Origin: Macrostomum hystrix | Taxonomy: Eukaryota; Platyhelminthes; Macrostomidae | Length of the DNA: 64,000 nucleotides | Assembly (NCBI GenBank): GCA_950097015.1 | Contig: CATNEN010000039.1 | Span: forward strand, 16,462,501 to 16,526,500 | Reading direction: 5' to 3' | Shown here: in pieces, positions 46,225 to 57,129 of the stretch | Layout of the letters: every line of letters begins with the position of its first letter | Position numbering within the stretch: the stretch's first letter is position 1 | Program-made: the position numbers and the translations under genes | The notes under the pieces: model-generated | What the model was told of the DNA's origin: nothing | The model's input: the letters and a program-made list of their open reading frames with translations, nothing else | The model's database searches: none

Positions 46225-46790
46225 ACGCGTAGATTAGATTAGGGTGACTCATAGATTAGATAAGAGTGACAGATTAGGGTCTCATAGATTCGATAAGAGT
46301 GACAGATTAGGGACTCAGAGGTTAGATAAGAGTGACAGATTAGGGTGACTCATAGATTAGATAAGAGTGACAGATTAGGGTGACTCATAGATTAGATAAG
46401 AGTGACAGATTAGGGTGACTCATAGGTTAGATAAGAGTGACAGATTAGGGTGACTTATAGATTAGATAAGAGTGACAGATTAGGGTGACTTATAGATTAG
46501 ATAAGAGTGACAGATTAGGGTGACTTATAGATTAGATAAGAGTGACAGATTAGGGTGACTTATAGATTAGATAAGAGTGACAGATTAGGGTGACTTATAG
46601 ATTAGATAAGAGTGACAGATTAGGGTGACTCATAGATTAGATAAGAGTGACAGATTAGGGTCTCATAGATTAGATAAGAGTGACTAATGTAGATTGAGGC
46701 AGGCGATGACTCATAGATTGAGGCGGGCGATGACTCATAGATTGAGGCAGGCGATGACTCATAGATTGAGGCAGGCAGTGACTCATTGAC
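46225..46790 (+). repeat. 35-bp then 24-bp tandem arrays before the SEC20 exon
   Basis: First, about 13 units built on ATTAGATAAGAGTGACAGAT plus TAGGGTGACTCATAG. Then about four of AGGCAGGCGATGACTCATAG plus ATTG, sharing GTGACTCATAG. The array ends about 18 bp before the splice acceptor of the first recognisable SEC20 exon. Confidence 0.92.
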
Positions 46791-46808
46791 TCCTCTCTCG
46801 CCCTTCAG

Positions 46809-47985
46809 GACGGCAATCCGCGTGTTTCAGCCACCCTTGAAGAGCTGGTCCGTCAGGACGCTAGCCTGAAGGCGGCCATCGCCGATCTGCGCAATCCGGA
46901 CGCCTGTCGCAGTCGTCGCGACCTCGCCAGCCTAGAGTCGACTGGTCGCGACTGCCTGCGCGAGATTCGACGTCTTCTACGCCAACTAGACGACCTACTG
47001 GACGCCGTCGATGGCGAAGTTGAGCGGGCCCGGATAGAACGGGAGGCGCGCAATTGCCAGCGCAGCCTGCAGGCCGGCCAGGAGGCGATGCGGGAGGCGG
47101 CCTTGCAGAGGAAGCTGACGCTGCAGGAGGCCGAGCGGGCCGACCTACTGCGGCCGGATGTCGGCGGCGGCACTGGCGGCAGTGACGCTGGAGATGACGA
47201 CAGCTCAGCCAGGTGAGTATCAATAAACTTCATTATTCTTCCTCGGTCTCGTCTCTCCGGTGTCTTATATCTTATCTTGGGCAATGGTGCATCATTTGGT
47301 GCCACTAAACCCGCAGCCAGCGATGAGCCAATTCTACCCATTTCGCTGACTCCTGAGAACAAACACACACACGTGTGTACATCTGCCCTGACTTTCTCAT
47401 CGTCAGGCAGTGTACACTTTACTGTGACTTGGAGGTTGGCCCTTAATGGCGAATATTGCACGACAAGCCCCCAAAGTATGTGGACACTTCCCGGAAATAT
47501 TTGTGTATCATATAAATAGATAATCTAACATTTTTCCTTTTCCTTTTTCCTATGTTGGGACATAATGGATTGCTAGTCCAACCCATTTGTCTATTCAGGA
47601 ATGTTTAGGGATAAACTACCTTTTAAATCCATTTTCGATCCCAACAACACCACCCAGACGTCGACTACGTCAGCGCGAGGAGAGCGCTTCGGCTGCCGCC
47701 TCCCAGGTGACGCAATCGCTGCTGTTGCTTAGCAACCAACTAGCCGAGCAGGTGGAGGCCAGCTCTGAGACGGCCAGTAGATTGCTGCGCTCCTCAGACC
47801 AGCTGAAAGAGACAGGCGAAGAGCTGAAGTCCATGACTGGTCATATCAGCACGGCCAAACGGTTGCTAACCAGACTGTCTAGGCGAGATTTCACAGACAA
47901 AGTGCTTATCTTCTTGGCTTTTGTCTTCTTCTTTAGCACCTGCGCCTATATTGTTAAAAAGAGAACCATTGGTGTGACTGTTTGA
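46809..47985 (+). CDS. BNIP1: SNARE protein SEC20/BNIP1 (5' end not found)
   Basis: Exon 46809-47212 follows the acceptor CGCCCTTCAG and ends at GTGAGT; exon 47658-47985 joins in phase (AG+A). Together they give about 243 aa, close to full BNIP1 length, but no ATG begins the first exon, so a short 5' exon is missing. The N-terminal part is a charged alpha-helical coiled-coil (LEELVRQDASLKAAIADL, REIRRLLRQLDDLLDAV). The C-terminal part has the SNARE helix ending ETGEELKSMTGHISTAKRLL, then RLSRRDFTDKVLIFLAFVFF and a tail anchor ending IVKKRT, matching BNIP1 (EEFKSMSGTI...RRELTDKLLIFLALALF). SEC20 is an ER t-SNARE for Golgi-to-ER retrograde fusion, also tied to apoptosis. It lies 1.3 kb after UGDH on the same strand. 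Confidence 0.9.
47281..47425 (-). mobile_element. SINE family A copy in the SEC20 intron
   Basis: The reverse complement carries GTGTACACTGCCTGACGATG, AGAAAGTCAGGGCAGATGTA, CTCATCGCTGGCTGCGGGTT and GTGCCACTAAA-type blocks, matching 51400-51575 and 55798-56000. It fills a third of the intron. Confidence 0.8.
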
Positions 47986-48379
47986 GGCAGTGCAGTCTCA
48001 ATGGAGCTTATCTGTAACTATGCTTTGTGTGACCTTCGATGTCGCATCAATTAACATGCAATGCTTTTTAGCTATTAGTAACTGAGAGTAAACACAAATC
48101 GTCTGCTTTTATTGATTATTAAAATTGACAGTTATTTTCGTATTTTTTGTCTCTTTAATACTCCTTAGTCCATTATAGTTCAAATCACAAAGTAAGCAAT
48201 ATTTAGATTTGAAAATCCATTTGTTTTATATAATCTTTTAGCTTTCAAGTCCACTCCAGAATTAACGATTTTCTACTTTCAGTAGTGCAGGCAGTATTTT
48301 GTAAGCAAAAACTTTCAAATTCGTTTTTTTCCAGCAATTTTTTCTCGAGAATTTTTTACTGAAAAAATAATAAAGTACA

Positions 48380-49791
48380 ATGCAGAACCGATTCTCTGTC
48401 GCCCTCGCCCTGACTGTCGCCGTGGCCTTCTGCCTCTGCCTGGCTGTCAATGTCAACGCCGAAGAGACCAAGAAGGAGGTGAAAGAGTTGCGCATTGGTG
48501 TCAAGAAGCGCGTCCCGGCGGAGGAGTGCACGACCAAGGCTGCCAAAGGCGACACTTTGAGCATGCACTACACCGGTACACTGTACTCCGACGGTAGCAA
48601 ATTCGACTCCAGCCTCGACAGGGACCAGCCTTTCAAGTTTACTCTCGGCGTCGGTCAGGGTGAGGACTGAGTGATTCTCTGCCTCATGTTTGGTAGAGTT
48701 TGTGGTAGATAGAGTCAGTAGAGTTTGTGGTAGACAGAGTCAGTTGAGTTTGTGGTAGACAGAGTCAGTAGAGTTTGTGGTAGATAGAGTGGCTAGAGTT
48801 TGTGGTAGATAGAGTGGCTAGAGTTTGTGGTAGATAGAGTGGCTAGAGTTTGTGGTAGATAGAGTGGCTAGAGTTTGTGGTAGATAGAGTGGCTAGAGTT
48901 TGTGGTAGATAGAGTCAGTAGAGTTTGTGGTAGATAGAGTGGCTAGAGTTTGTGGTAGATAGAGTGGCTAGAGTTTGTGGTAGATAGAGTCAGTAGAGTT
49001 TGTGGTAGATAGAGTCAGTAGAGTTTGTGGTAGACAGAGTCAGTTGAGTTTGTGGTAGACAGAGTCAGTAGAGTTTGTGGTAGATAGAGTGGCTAGAGTT
49101 TGTGGTAGATAGAGTGGCTAGAGTTTGTGGTAGATAGAGTGGCTAGAGTTTGTGGTAGATAGAGTGGCTAGAGTTTGTGGTAGATAGAGTGGCTAGAGTT
49201 TGTGGTAGATAGAGTCAGTAGAGTTTGTGGTAGATAGAGTGGCTAGAGTTTGTGGTAGATAGAGTGGCTAGAGTTTGTGGTAGATAGAGTCAGTAGAGTT
49301 TGTGGTAGATAGAGTGGCTAGAGTTTGTGGTAGATAGAGTGGCTAGAGATTGTGGTAGATAGAGTGGCTAGAGTTTGTGGTAGATAGAGTGGCTAGAGTT
49401 TGTGGTAGATAGAGTGGCTAGAGTTTGTGGTAGATAGAGTCAGTAGAGTTTGTGGTAGATAGAGTCAGTAGAGTTTGTGGTAGATAGAGTCAGTAGAGTT
49501 TGTGGTAGATAGAGTGGATAGAGTTTCAGTTGTAGTTGTCTTAGCTAATTCAAACCCAACTCACTCCCACCCCCCCAATGTCCAGTGATCAAGGGCTGGG
49601 ACCAGGGCCTCATCGGTATGTGCAAGGGAGAGAAGCGACGCCTTGTCATCCCGTCTCATCTGGGCTACGGCGAGAACGGCTCACCGCCAAAGATTCCAGG
49701 AAATTCGGCTCTGGTCTTCGAAGTCGAACTACTGGACATTGAACGCAAGGATGCCGAGATGTTTAGCACCAAGATGCCGGGAGAGCTGTGA
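48380..49791 (+). CDS. FKBP2: FKBP2-like ER peptidyl-prolyl isomerase, 161 aa
   Basis: Exons 48380-48659 and 49586-49791 join in phase (G+TG). The first 27 residues are a clear signal peptide (hydrophobic [17 protein letters not shown], cleavage after NVNA). The FKBP domain shows [37 protein letters not shown] and [13 protein letters not shown], with the Tyr, Phe, Asp, Val-Ile and Trp of the drug-binding pocket present. FKBP2 (FKBP13) isomerises proline bonds in the ER lumen. The C-terminus is PGEL, comparable to the RTEL retention-like end of human FKBP2. Length is near the human 142 aa. An acceptor (TTTTTTTCCAG, AG 48333-48334) precedes the ATG by 45 nt. AATAAA is at about 49818. The intron is a single minisatellite. 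Confidence 0.95.
48690..49530 (+). repeat. 25-bp minisatellite filling the FKBP2 intron (about 33 copies)
   Basis: The unit TAGAGTTTGTGGTAGATAGA plus GTGGC or GTCAG. GTGGC and GTCAG variants occur in the same order twice (48690-49010 and 49000-49300), evidence of block duplication. Confidence 0.95.
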
Positions 49792-49944
49792 GATCCTGGA
49801 TGACAGTTGTTAGGGCTGAATAAAGCTGAATTAACCAGATTATTGTCACATTTCTTTGCGCTTAACTTTTTTGTTTTTTGGTGATTTTTTTATATTAGTT
49901 TAAGCTAGAACTTATTAGGAATTTTTGTAAAACGAATTTATTGC

Positions 49945-50400
49945 AGTAGATGGGGTAGAGTCTACGGTAGATTTGGTAGTCTACGGTAGATTTGTTAGAG
50001 TCTACGGTAGATTTGGTAGAGTCTACGCTAGACAAGGTAGAGTCTACGGTAGACAAGGTAGAGTCTACGGTAGACAAGGTAGAGTCTACGGTAGACAAGT
50101 TAGAGTCTACGGTAGATTGGGTAGAGTCTACGGTAGATTTGGTAGAGTCTATGGTAGATTGGATAGAGTCTACGGTAGATTGGGTAGAGTCTATCGTAGA
50201 TTGGGTAGAGTCTACGGTAGATTGGGTAGAGTCTATGGTAGATTGGATAGAGTCTACGGTAGATTGGGTAGAGTCTATGGTAGATTGGGTAGAGTCTACG
50301 GTAGATTGGGTAGAGTCTATGGTAGATTGGGTAGAGTCTACGGTAGATTAGGTAGAGTCTACAGTAGATAGAGTAGAGTCTATGGCAAATTCGGTGGACC
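49945..50400 (+). repeat. 21-bp minisatellite downstream of FKBP2
   Basis: The unit GGTAGAGTCTACGGTAGATT plus G, and variants (GACAAG, TATGG), about 21 copies. It starts about 130 bp after the FKBP2 poly(A) signal and is related in sequence to the FKBP2 intron array. Confidence 0.93.
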
Positions 50401-51260
50401 CTCCAGTAGAGTCAGTAGGCTCTGGCCCATATTGAGTCGAGTACATTAGTCGGCACAGTAAGTCAATATTCAATTTATTGTTTTCCTACTTCTGTGTTGT
50501 ATCTTTTTTTCCTAGCCTAGTTACTATCTGTGTTTTAATCAGCTTAAATTATTATTTAGCAAAGCATTGAATGCCCAACACTTACATGCCGCAATTATGC
50601 ATCGGTTTGAGTCTGCAGTGTGAATCGAAAATATCATCGTATGTGCCGTGTGTGCCAATGATTTATGCTATCTTTGTGTCAGTTCGTTATGCTTAACCTT
50701 ATTTGCGTAAGGCCGTTTCGCTATTCGATCAAAATTATTGTTCTGCTCTTCAGACAAACAAATGAAGAATAATGAAATTAACACAAATAAATTATCATAA
50801 ATTCATTCGTCTTTTTTCAATTTTGCAATTAATTCTACCAACTATCTATCTAGCAGTGATGAATAAATAATTAAAATATATGATAAGGGTTTCAAAATCT
50901 GTTTTCCTTTTATTTTTTCTTGAAATAACATGGTTGCATAGCAACAAAAGGATGCATCAACAGACGATTAATGGAACACGCCATTTTAGCGTCTATTGTT
51001 AAGAAATTTGATACAATTGGCATGACTTTGTAGATTATTAGTGACTTGGTTTTATAAATGATGAAATAGTTGAAAACACAACTAGCTTTCATAATCAATC
51101 TTTTCATGCTTTAAGTATGGATTCTAACTGCTTTCTTTGTGTAGCGATCATCTGACACAAAGGTACTGTTCCGTTTGTGCCTGGGGTTGAGCAATCGTAG
51201 GAAAATGGAATTATTGATTTAGCTTAACTCCACACTAGTTGTACTTAACTAAAGACAAAG
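50401..51260. other. A/T-rich intergenic DNA
   Basis: No gene or repeat recognised; only short chance frames. Confidence 0.5.
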
Positions 51261-51261
51261 G

Positions 51262-51585
51262 ACTCGTTGGGGGGGTGAGTGGCAGAGCGGCTAACGCGTT
51301 TGCCTCTCGCACCAAGGTCCCTGAGCTCGATTCCGCCGCGAGGCCGCATTCATTTAGGGCGCAGCCGCGAAGAGAAGGCTTGGGGGCTTGTCGTGTAATT
51401 TACACAATTGAGGAACAAACTCTAAGGCAGATGTACACACCTGTGCGACTGCGTACAGTATCTGTGTGAGTGTGTGCTCAGGAGTCAGCGGAATGGGTAG
51501 AATTGTCTCATCGCTGGCTGCGGCTCTAGTGTCACCAAATGATGTACCAGTGCCCGCTGCCCTGCTGCAAATTTAAATATTTCTT
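51262..51585 (+). mobile_element. SINE family A, tRNA-headed copy
   Basis: The head has an A-box-like GTGGCAGAGCGGCTAACGCG and a B-box-like GAGCTCGATTCC about 40 bp on. The body has AGGCAGATGTACACACCTGT, GCGTACAGTATCTGTGTGAG, CTCATCGCTGGCTGCGGCTC and TAGTGTCACCAAATGATGTA. The end is A/T-rich (AAATATTTCTTTATTATTATT-like). Related copies: 55798-56000 (+), 47281-47425 (-), 16780-16875 (+). Confidence 0.82.
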
Positions 51586-52295
51586 TATTATTATTCATCC
51601 CAGATCCCAGAATCTTACAGTTTTCTCCCGGATCCCAAATTGCGAATTTCTCCGATTTCACTCGTGTGAGTTTACTAGGACACAGGTACATTCGGATTCT
51701 ACTATTGTGTAGATAGTTCAAACTATAACAAAGGCACTGTCGTTGGACGCCTTGTAATTGAAGTACATTCGAACTAGCGGCTGCAATTCCGAAATATTGA
51801 CCCGGCCGGCAGATTTTGGGCCCCACGGATAGGCCAGGTGCAGGAACAGGTGTCGGCCAATTGTCCGATTGGTGTGGGTCAAATCTGGTTTTAATCGGCC
51901 GGCTAGGACTGATCGACAGGCGTCTAGGCGCCATTTTTCATCGGGCGAGCCTGGGTTCGAATTTGTATTTTAAATATTCATATAAAAAAGTACATGATTT
52001 CGGGATCTGAGAGAAATTGAAGATTTGAGGATCTGGGAGAAATTGAAGATTTGAGGATCTGGGAGAAATTGAAGATTTGAGGATCTGGGTGAAATTGAAG
52101 ATTTGAGGATCTGGGAGAAATTGAAGATTTGAGGATCTGGGAGAAATTGAAGATTTGAGGATCTGGGAGAAATTGAAGATTTGAGGATCTGGGAGAAATT
52201 GAATATTTAAGGATCTGAATTCGTCCTCGTTTTATATATTGGTTCAACAAAAAACCCAGAATTTAAAGCGTACGTACAAGAATACTATCAGAATA
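51586..52295. other. Non-coding spacer with a 26-bp array at 51995-52215
   Basis: The array unit is GAAGATTTGAGGATCTGGGA plus GAAATT, about 8 copies. Degenerate inverted copies of the same motif (TTTTCTCCCGGATCCCAAAT) occur at 51625-51660, so the stretch between may be an inverted-repeat-bounded insertion. No gene is seen. Confidence 0.6.
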
Positions 52296-55200
52296 CTATC
52301 TTAGAGCACGATCCGGATATGACTCCTCACTTAAAGGTGTTACCAGCAGAGCATCAAGCATCATAGAGATGAAGCTCCGCTCACCTGTTTTAGCTCTGCT
52401 ACAGAGCTTAGGAAAGTCGTGCCACTTTGTGTCCATCAGCGAGCTGAACACTTCCGGATCTAGCAGCCTGACTGCAGGATTAGCCGTCCTGTTTGCTGTC
52501 CTAATCCAGTCGTTGTACACACCGGTCAACAGGTCGGGCCCGGTGGTGGGTCCGGCTCCAGTCACGTGACCTGGCACTGAGCTCACCGCTGCCAGCACGG
52601 CCAAGAAGAACGGGTGCCGAGGGATGGCCCCCATAGCGCTGTTCATTGCGGTGAACTCGCGATTGTAGAGAATGCGAGCCTGCACTTGGCGTTCCTGGTC
52701 TAGGAATGCCGGCCCGGCGCTTAGCAGGTCCGGGAAAAACGGTCGCCTGCACTGGACGTCCATGTCCAAGTAGATGCCTGCGATGTTTACATCATTGCAT
52801 TTGCACTCGACAGAATTACACAGCTACGTTCGTGCAACATACGAGGGGTGTCTTAAAAGCGCCCAGAATTTCTATCAGAGCTCTGCAATCCCTCGCTACC
52901 CAGAGTAGCGAGTACATCTACCCAGAGTACTACCTCAGCTGCGAGTAATTACATTTTTGTCATTCATTTTATGTGAGACCGAAATTCATTGACCTTCTCA
53001 GCATGCTCCCAAACTCCTAATGTGGCTAACGTCCATAGCGTATTACTCACAAACATGCTTCAGGACAAGCGTTGCGTGATACTCACAAACATGCTTCAGG
53101 ACAAGCGTGTTACTCACAAACATGCTTCAGGACAAGCGTGGTGTGATACTCACAAACATGCTTCAGGACAAGCGTGGCGTGATACTCACAAACATGCTTC
53201 AGGACAAGCGTGGTGTGATACTCACAAACATGCTTCAGGACAAGCGTGGCGTGATACTCACAAACATGCTTCAGGACAAGCGTGGTGTGATACTCACAAA
53301 CATGCTTCAGGACAAGCGTGGCGTGATACTCACAAACATGCTTCAGGACAAGCGTGTTACTCACAAACATGCTTCACGACAAGCGTGGTGTGATACTCAC
53401 AAACATGCTTCAGGACAAGCGTGGCGTGATACTCACAAACATGCTTCAGGACAAGCGTGGTGTGATACTCACAAACATGCTTCAGGACAAGCGTGGCGTG
53501 ATACTCACAAACATGCTTCAGGACAAGCGTGTTACTCACAAACATGCTTCAGGACAAGCGTGTTACTCACAAACATGCTTCAGGACAAGCGTGTTACTCA
53601 CAAACATGCTTCAGGACAAGCGTGGCGTGATACTCACAAACATGCTTCAGGACAAGCGTGGCGTGATACTCACAAACATGCTTCAGGACAAGCGTGGCGT
53701 GATACTCACAAACAATGCTTCAGGACAAGCGTGTAACTCACAAACATGCTTCAGGGCAAGCGTGGCGTGATACTCACAAACATGCTTCAGGACAAGCGTG
53801 TTACTCACAAACATGCTTCAGGACAAGCGTATTACTCACAAACATGCTTCAGGACAAGCGTGTTACTCACAAGCATGCTTCAGGACAAGCGTGTTACTCA
53901 CAAACATGCTTCAGGACAAGCGTTGCGTGATACTCACAAACATGCTTCAGGACAAGCGTGTTACTCACAAACATGCTTCAGGACAAGCGTGTTACTCACA
54001 AACATGCTTCAGGACAAGCGTGTTACTCACAAACATGCTTCAGGACAAGCGTATTACTCACAAACATGCTTCAGGACAAGCGTGTTACTCACAAGCATGC
54101 TTCAGGACAAGCGTGTTACTCACAAACATGCTTCAGGACAAGCGTGTTACTCACAAACATGCTTCAGGACAAGCGTGTTACTCACAAACATGCTTCAGGA
54201 CAAGCGTATTACTCACAAACATGCTTCAGGACAAGCGTGTTACTCACAAGCATGCTTCAGGACAAGCGTGTTACTCACAAACATGCTTCAGGACAAGCGT
54301 GTTACTCACAAACATGCTTCAGGACAAGCGTTGCGTGATACTCACAAACATGCTTCAGGACAAGCGTGTTACTCACAAACATGCTTCAGGACAAGCGTAT
54401 TACTCACAAACATGCTTCAGGACAAGCGTGGCGTGATACTCACAAACATGCTTCAGGACAAGCGTGGTGTGATACTCACAAACATGCTTCAGGACAAGCG
54501 TGGCGTGATACTCACAAACATGCTTCAGGACAAGCGTGTTACTCACAAACATGCTTCAGGACAAGCGTGTTACTCACAAACATGCTTCAGGACAAGCGTG
54601 TTACTCACAAGCATGCTTCAGGACAAGCGTGGCGTGATACTCACAAACATGCTTCAGGACAAGCGTGTTACTCACAAACATGCTTCAGGACAAGCGTGTT
54701 TCTCACAAACATGCTTCAGGACAAGCGTGTTACTCACAAGCATGCTTCAGGACAAGCGTGTTACTCACAAACATGCTTCAGGACAAGCGTGTTACTCACA
54801 AACATGCTTCAGGACAAGCGTGTTACTCACAAACATGCTTCAGGACAAGCGTGTTACTCACAAACATGCTTCAGGACAAGCGTATTACTCACAAACATGC
54901 TTCAGGGCAAGCGTGTTACTCACAAGCATGCTTCAGGACAAGCGTGTTACTCACAAACATGCTTCAGGACAAGCGTGTTACTCACAAACATGCTTCAGGA
55001 CAAGCGTTGCGTGTTTCTCACAAACATGCTTCAGGACAAGCGTGTTACTCACAAACATGCTTCAGGACAAGCGTGTTACTCACAAACATGCTTCAGGACA
55101 AGCGTGTTACTCACAAACATGCTTCAGGACAAGCGTGTTACTCACAAACATGCTTCAGGACAAGCGTATTACTCACAAACATGCTTCAGGACAAGCGTGT

Positions 55201-56627
55201 TACTCACAAGCATGCTTCAGGACAAGCGTGTTACTCACAAACATGCTTCAGGACAAGCGTGGTGTGATACTCACAAACATGCTTCAGGACAAGCGTGTTA
55301 CTCACAAACATGCTTCAGGACAAGCGTGGTGTGATACTCACAAACATGCTTCAGGACAAGCGTGGCGTGATACTCACAAACATGCTTCAGGACAAGCGTG
55401 TTACTCACAAACATGCTTCAGGACAAGCGTGTTACTCACAAACATGCTTCAGGACAAGCGTGATACTCACAAACATGCTTCAGGACAAGCGTGTTACTCA
55501 CAAACATGCTTCAGGACAAGCGTGGTACTCACAAACATGCTTCAGGACAAGCGTGTTACTCACAAACATGCTTCAGGACAAGCGTGTTACTCACAAACAT
55601 GCTTCAGGACAAGCGTGTTACTCACAAACATGCTTCAGGACAAGCGTGTTTCTCACAAACATGCTTCAGGACAAGCGTGTTACTCACAAACATGCTTCAG
55701 GACAAGCGTGTTACTCACAAACAATGCTTCAGGACAAGCGTGTTACTCACAAACAATGCTTCAGGACAAGCGTATCACTCACAAACATGATTCAGGACAA
55801 GGAGAGTGTACACTGCCTGACAATGAGAAAGTCAGGGCAGATGTTCACACGTGTGTCCCCGCATGCGTACGGTATCTGTGTGCGTGTGCGCTTAGCAGTC
55901 AGCAATATGGGCATAATTGATTTCTCGCTGGCCGCTGGTCTAGTGTCACCCAATGATGTGCCATTGCCCGCAGCCCTCCTACAAGTAATATTATATTTTT
56001 ATTAACCTCCATATTGATACAGCGCCATGTAGCGAATCACATCCGATCGCTGCAAGCCGGTGCCAAGGCTGCGGAACTTGGCCGCGAAGCCTGGGAAATG
56101 GTCCTGTACGAAGGTGTACATGTCCGACTCGCGCCAAAGTACATACTGCCAGTCCGGGTTGAGTCTCAGACAGCTCCTGATGTGAGCAGCGTACTCATTC
56201 GGCACTAGCTCTGTGCTGAAAGTCTGGTGCAAGATTTTTGGGATTTCAGGCCGACGACGAATAATTGCCTCGTCGGCGACTGGGGCGAAGCTGTCAGTTT
56301 GTGTGACATCGTCTTGTCCGGCTTTGTCCAGTGGCTGCAGACTCACGATTATCTGGAAGGCGAATCGGAATGTCAATATTGTGTGGAATGTCAGGTGAGT
56401 GACTAGAGAATGTCAGGTGAGTGACAATGGAATGTCAGGTGAGTGACAATGGAATGTCAGGTGAGTCACAATGGAATGTCAGGTGAGTAACAATGGAATG
56501 CCAGGTGAGTCTGATGTGCATTCTCTGATGTGCCTGTTAGTATAGTACTCATACTCACCACAATACCGACAACAGACAGCGCGCTAATCTTCACAAGAAG
56601 ACGCCGGGGATGGCAAGTGGTTAGCAT
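52296..56627 (-). CDS. GT32-type Golgi glycosyltransferase with DXD motif, 298 aa
   Basis: Exons (minus) 56627-56559, 56352-56007 and 52777-52296 join in phase. I start at the first in-frame ATG (56627); an upstream GTG is not a eukaryotic start. The product is a type II membrane protein: a short basic tail (CHPRRLLVK), then a membrane anchor (ISALSVVGIVIIVSL). The catalytic region has PEIPKILHQTF, SCLRLNPDWQYVLW, LQRSDVIRYMALYQYGGIYL and the DXD site YLDMDVQC, split across exons 2 and 3. This is the Gly_transf_sug/GT32 signature of OCH1 and of metazoan alpha-1,4-GlcNAc/Gal transferase relatives. It should transfer a sugar from a nucleotide-sugar donor in the Golgi; donor and acceptor are unknown. 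Intron 2 (3.2 kb) is almost all minisatellite plus a SINE ending near the donor. Confidence 0.88.
53040..55797 (+). repeat. 31/36-bp minisatellite in GT32 intron 2 (about 80 copies)
   Basis: The short unit is CTTCAGGACAAGCGTG plus TTACTCACAAACATG (31 bp). The long unit inserts GCGTGA or GTGTGA before TACTC (36 bp). At 53100-53540 long units alternate GTG and GCG forms, a 72-bp higher-order repeat. Further right, a block with GTATTACTC and AAGCATG variants recurs (near 53830, 54050, 54205, 54890, 55165). ORFs up to 724 codons on the plus strand are repeat translations. Confidence 0.97.
55798..56000 (+). mobile_element. SINE family A copy abutting the minisatellite and the GT32 donor
   Basis: GAGTGTACACTGCCTGACAA, GAGAAAGTCAGGGCAGATGT, GCGTACGGTATCTGTGTGCG and TCTAGTGTCACCCAATGATG match 51400-51575. 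The tRNA head is missing; the last minisatellite unit runs straight into it. Its 3' end lies a few bases from the minus-strand donor of GT32 exon 2. Confidence 0.82.
56385..56515 (+). repeat. 22-bp tandem array with donor-site consensus in GT32 intron 1
   Basis: The unit GAATGTCAGGTGAGTGACAA plus TG repeats about six times. Each unit contains CAGGTGAGT, the consensus 5' splice site, but on the strand opposite to the gene. Confidence 0.88.
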
Positions 56628-56649
56628 GCGAAAGCCAGGTAAACGCACT

Positions 56650-57120
56650 AAATTAATCTATATCGCTGCTTCACATTCACTGAGCACAATTAAATTCACC
56701 TACTAATTAATCTTGTTTTGTCTCTTGTTTCTTTTTAAGCTTTGTTAATCGACTAGACAGCCAATCAGAGATGTTTTTAGGTCTCATACTTTGACAGCAA
56801 AAAGACAACGCTATTTTATCCCTAGAGGAAAGGCAACCAAGAGTTGTCTTACTTACCGATAGCTCCCAAACCGAATGGATAAAAATTTTCCACTTTTTAC
56901 GATGAACAAAATTTTAAAACCGTTCGATGTCAGATAAAATTTTGTCAGACACCTCGACGAGAATCGTTGAATAACTCGACGATGCTAATGTTTTGTGATT
57001 CTGGAAGTTTGTTTCATCGAACAGAGCGAAAATTTTTAGTCCGTGTTCTGGAGTTTCATGGGGATTAATGGAATATTTTGGAAGATACAGAAAGAATGGT
57101 CACTTCCAACAACTATTGGG
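56650..57120. other. Intergenic DNA
   Basis: No gene recognised. A stretch at 56940-56990 (GACACCTCGACGAGAATCGT...CTCGACGATG) resembles 63800-63840 (GGTATTCGATAAGAATCGCT...CTCGACGATG), so it is probably a dispersed repeat fragment. Confidence 0.4.
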
Positions 57121-57129
57121 TACCTGTTT

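Noticed and set aside
40343-49791. UGDH-SEC20-FKBP2 as a functional operon
   Set aside because: They are co-oriented, but UGDH-SEC20 is 1.3 kb with a likely poly(A) signal, and no functional link beyond general secretory-pathway roles is visible.
53040-55797. CRISPR-like regular repeats
   Set aside because: Units are contiguous with no unique spacers, and the DNA is animal.
53746-55920. 724-codon plus-strand ORF (and many others at 52989-56005)
   Set aside because: Pure translation of the 31/36-bp minisatellite in three rotating frames, lying in an intron on the opposite strand of the GT32 gene.
56628-56648. Seven extra N-terminal residues for the GT32 gene
   Set aside because: They begin with GTG; the first ATG is at 56627 and already gives a tail plus membrane anchor.
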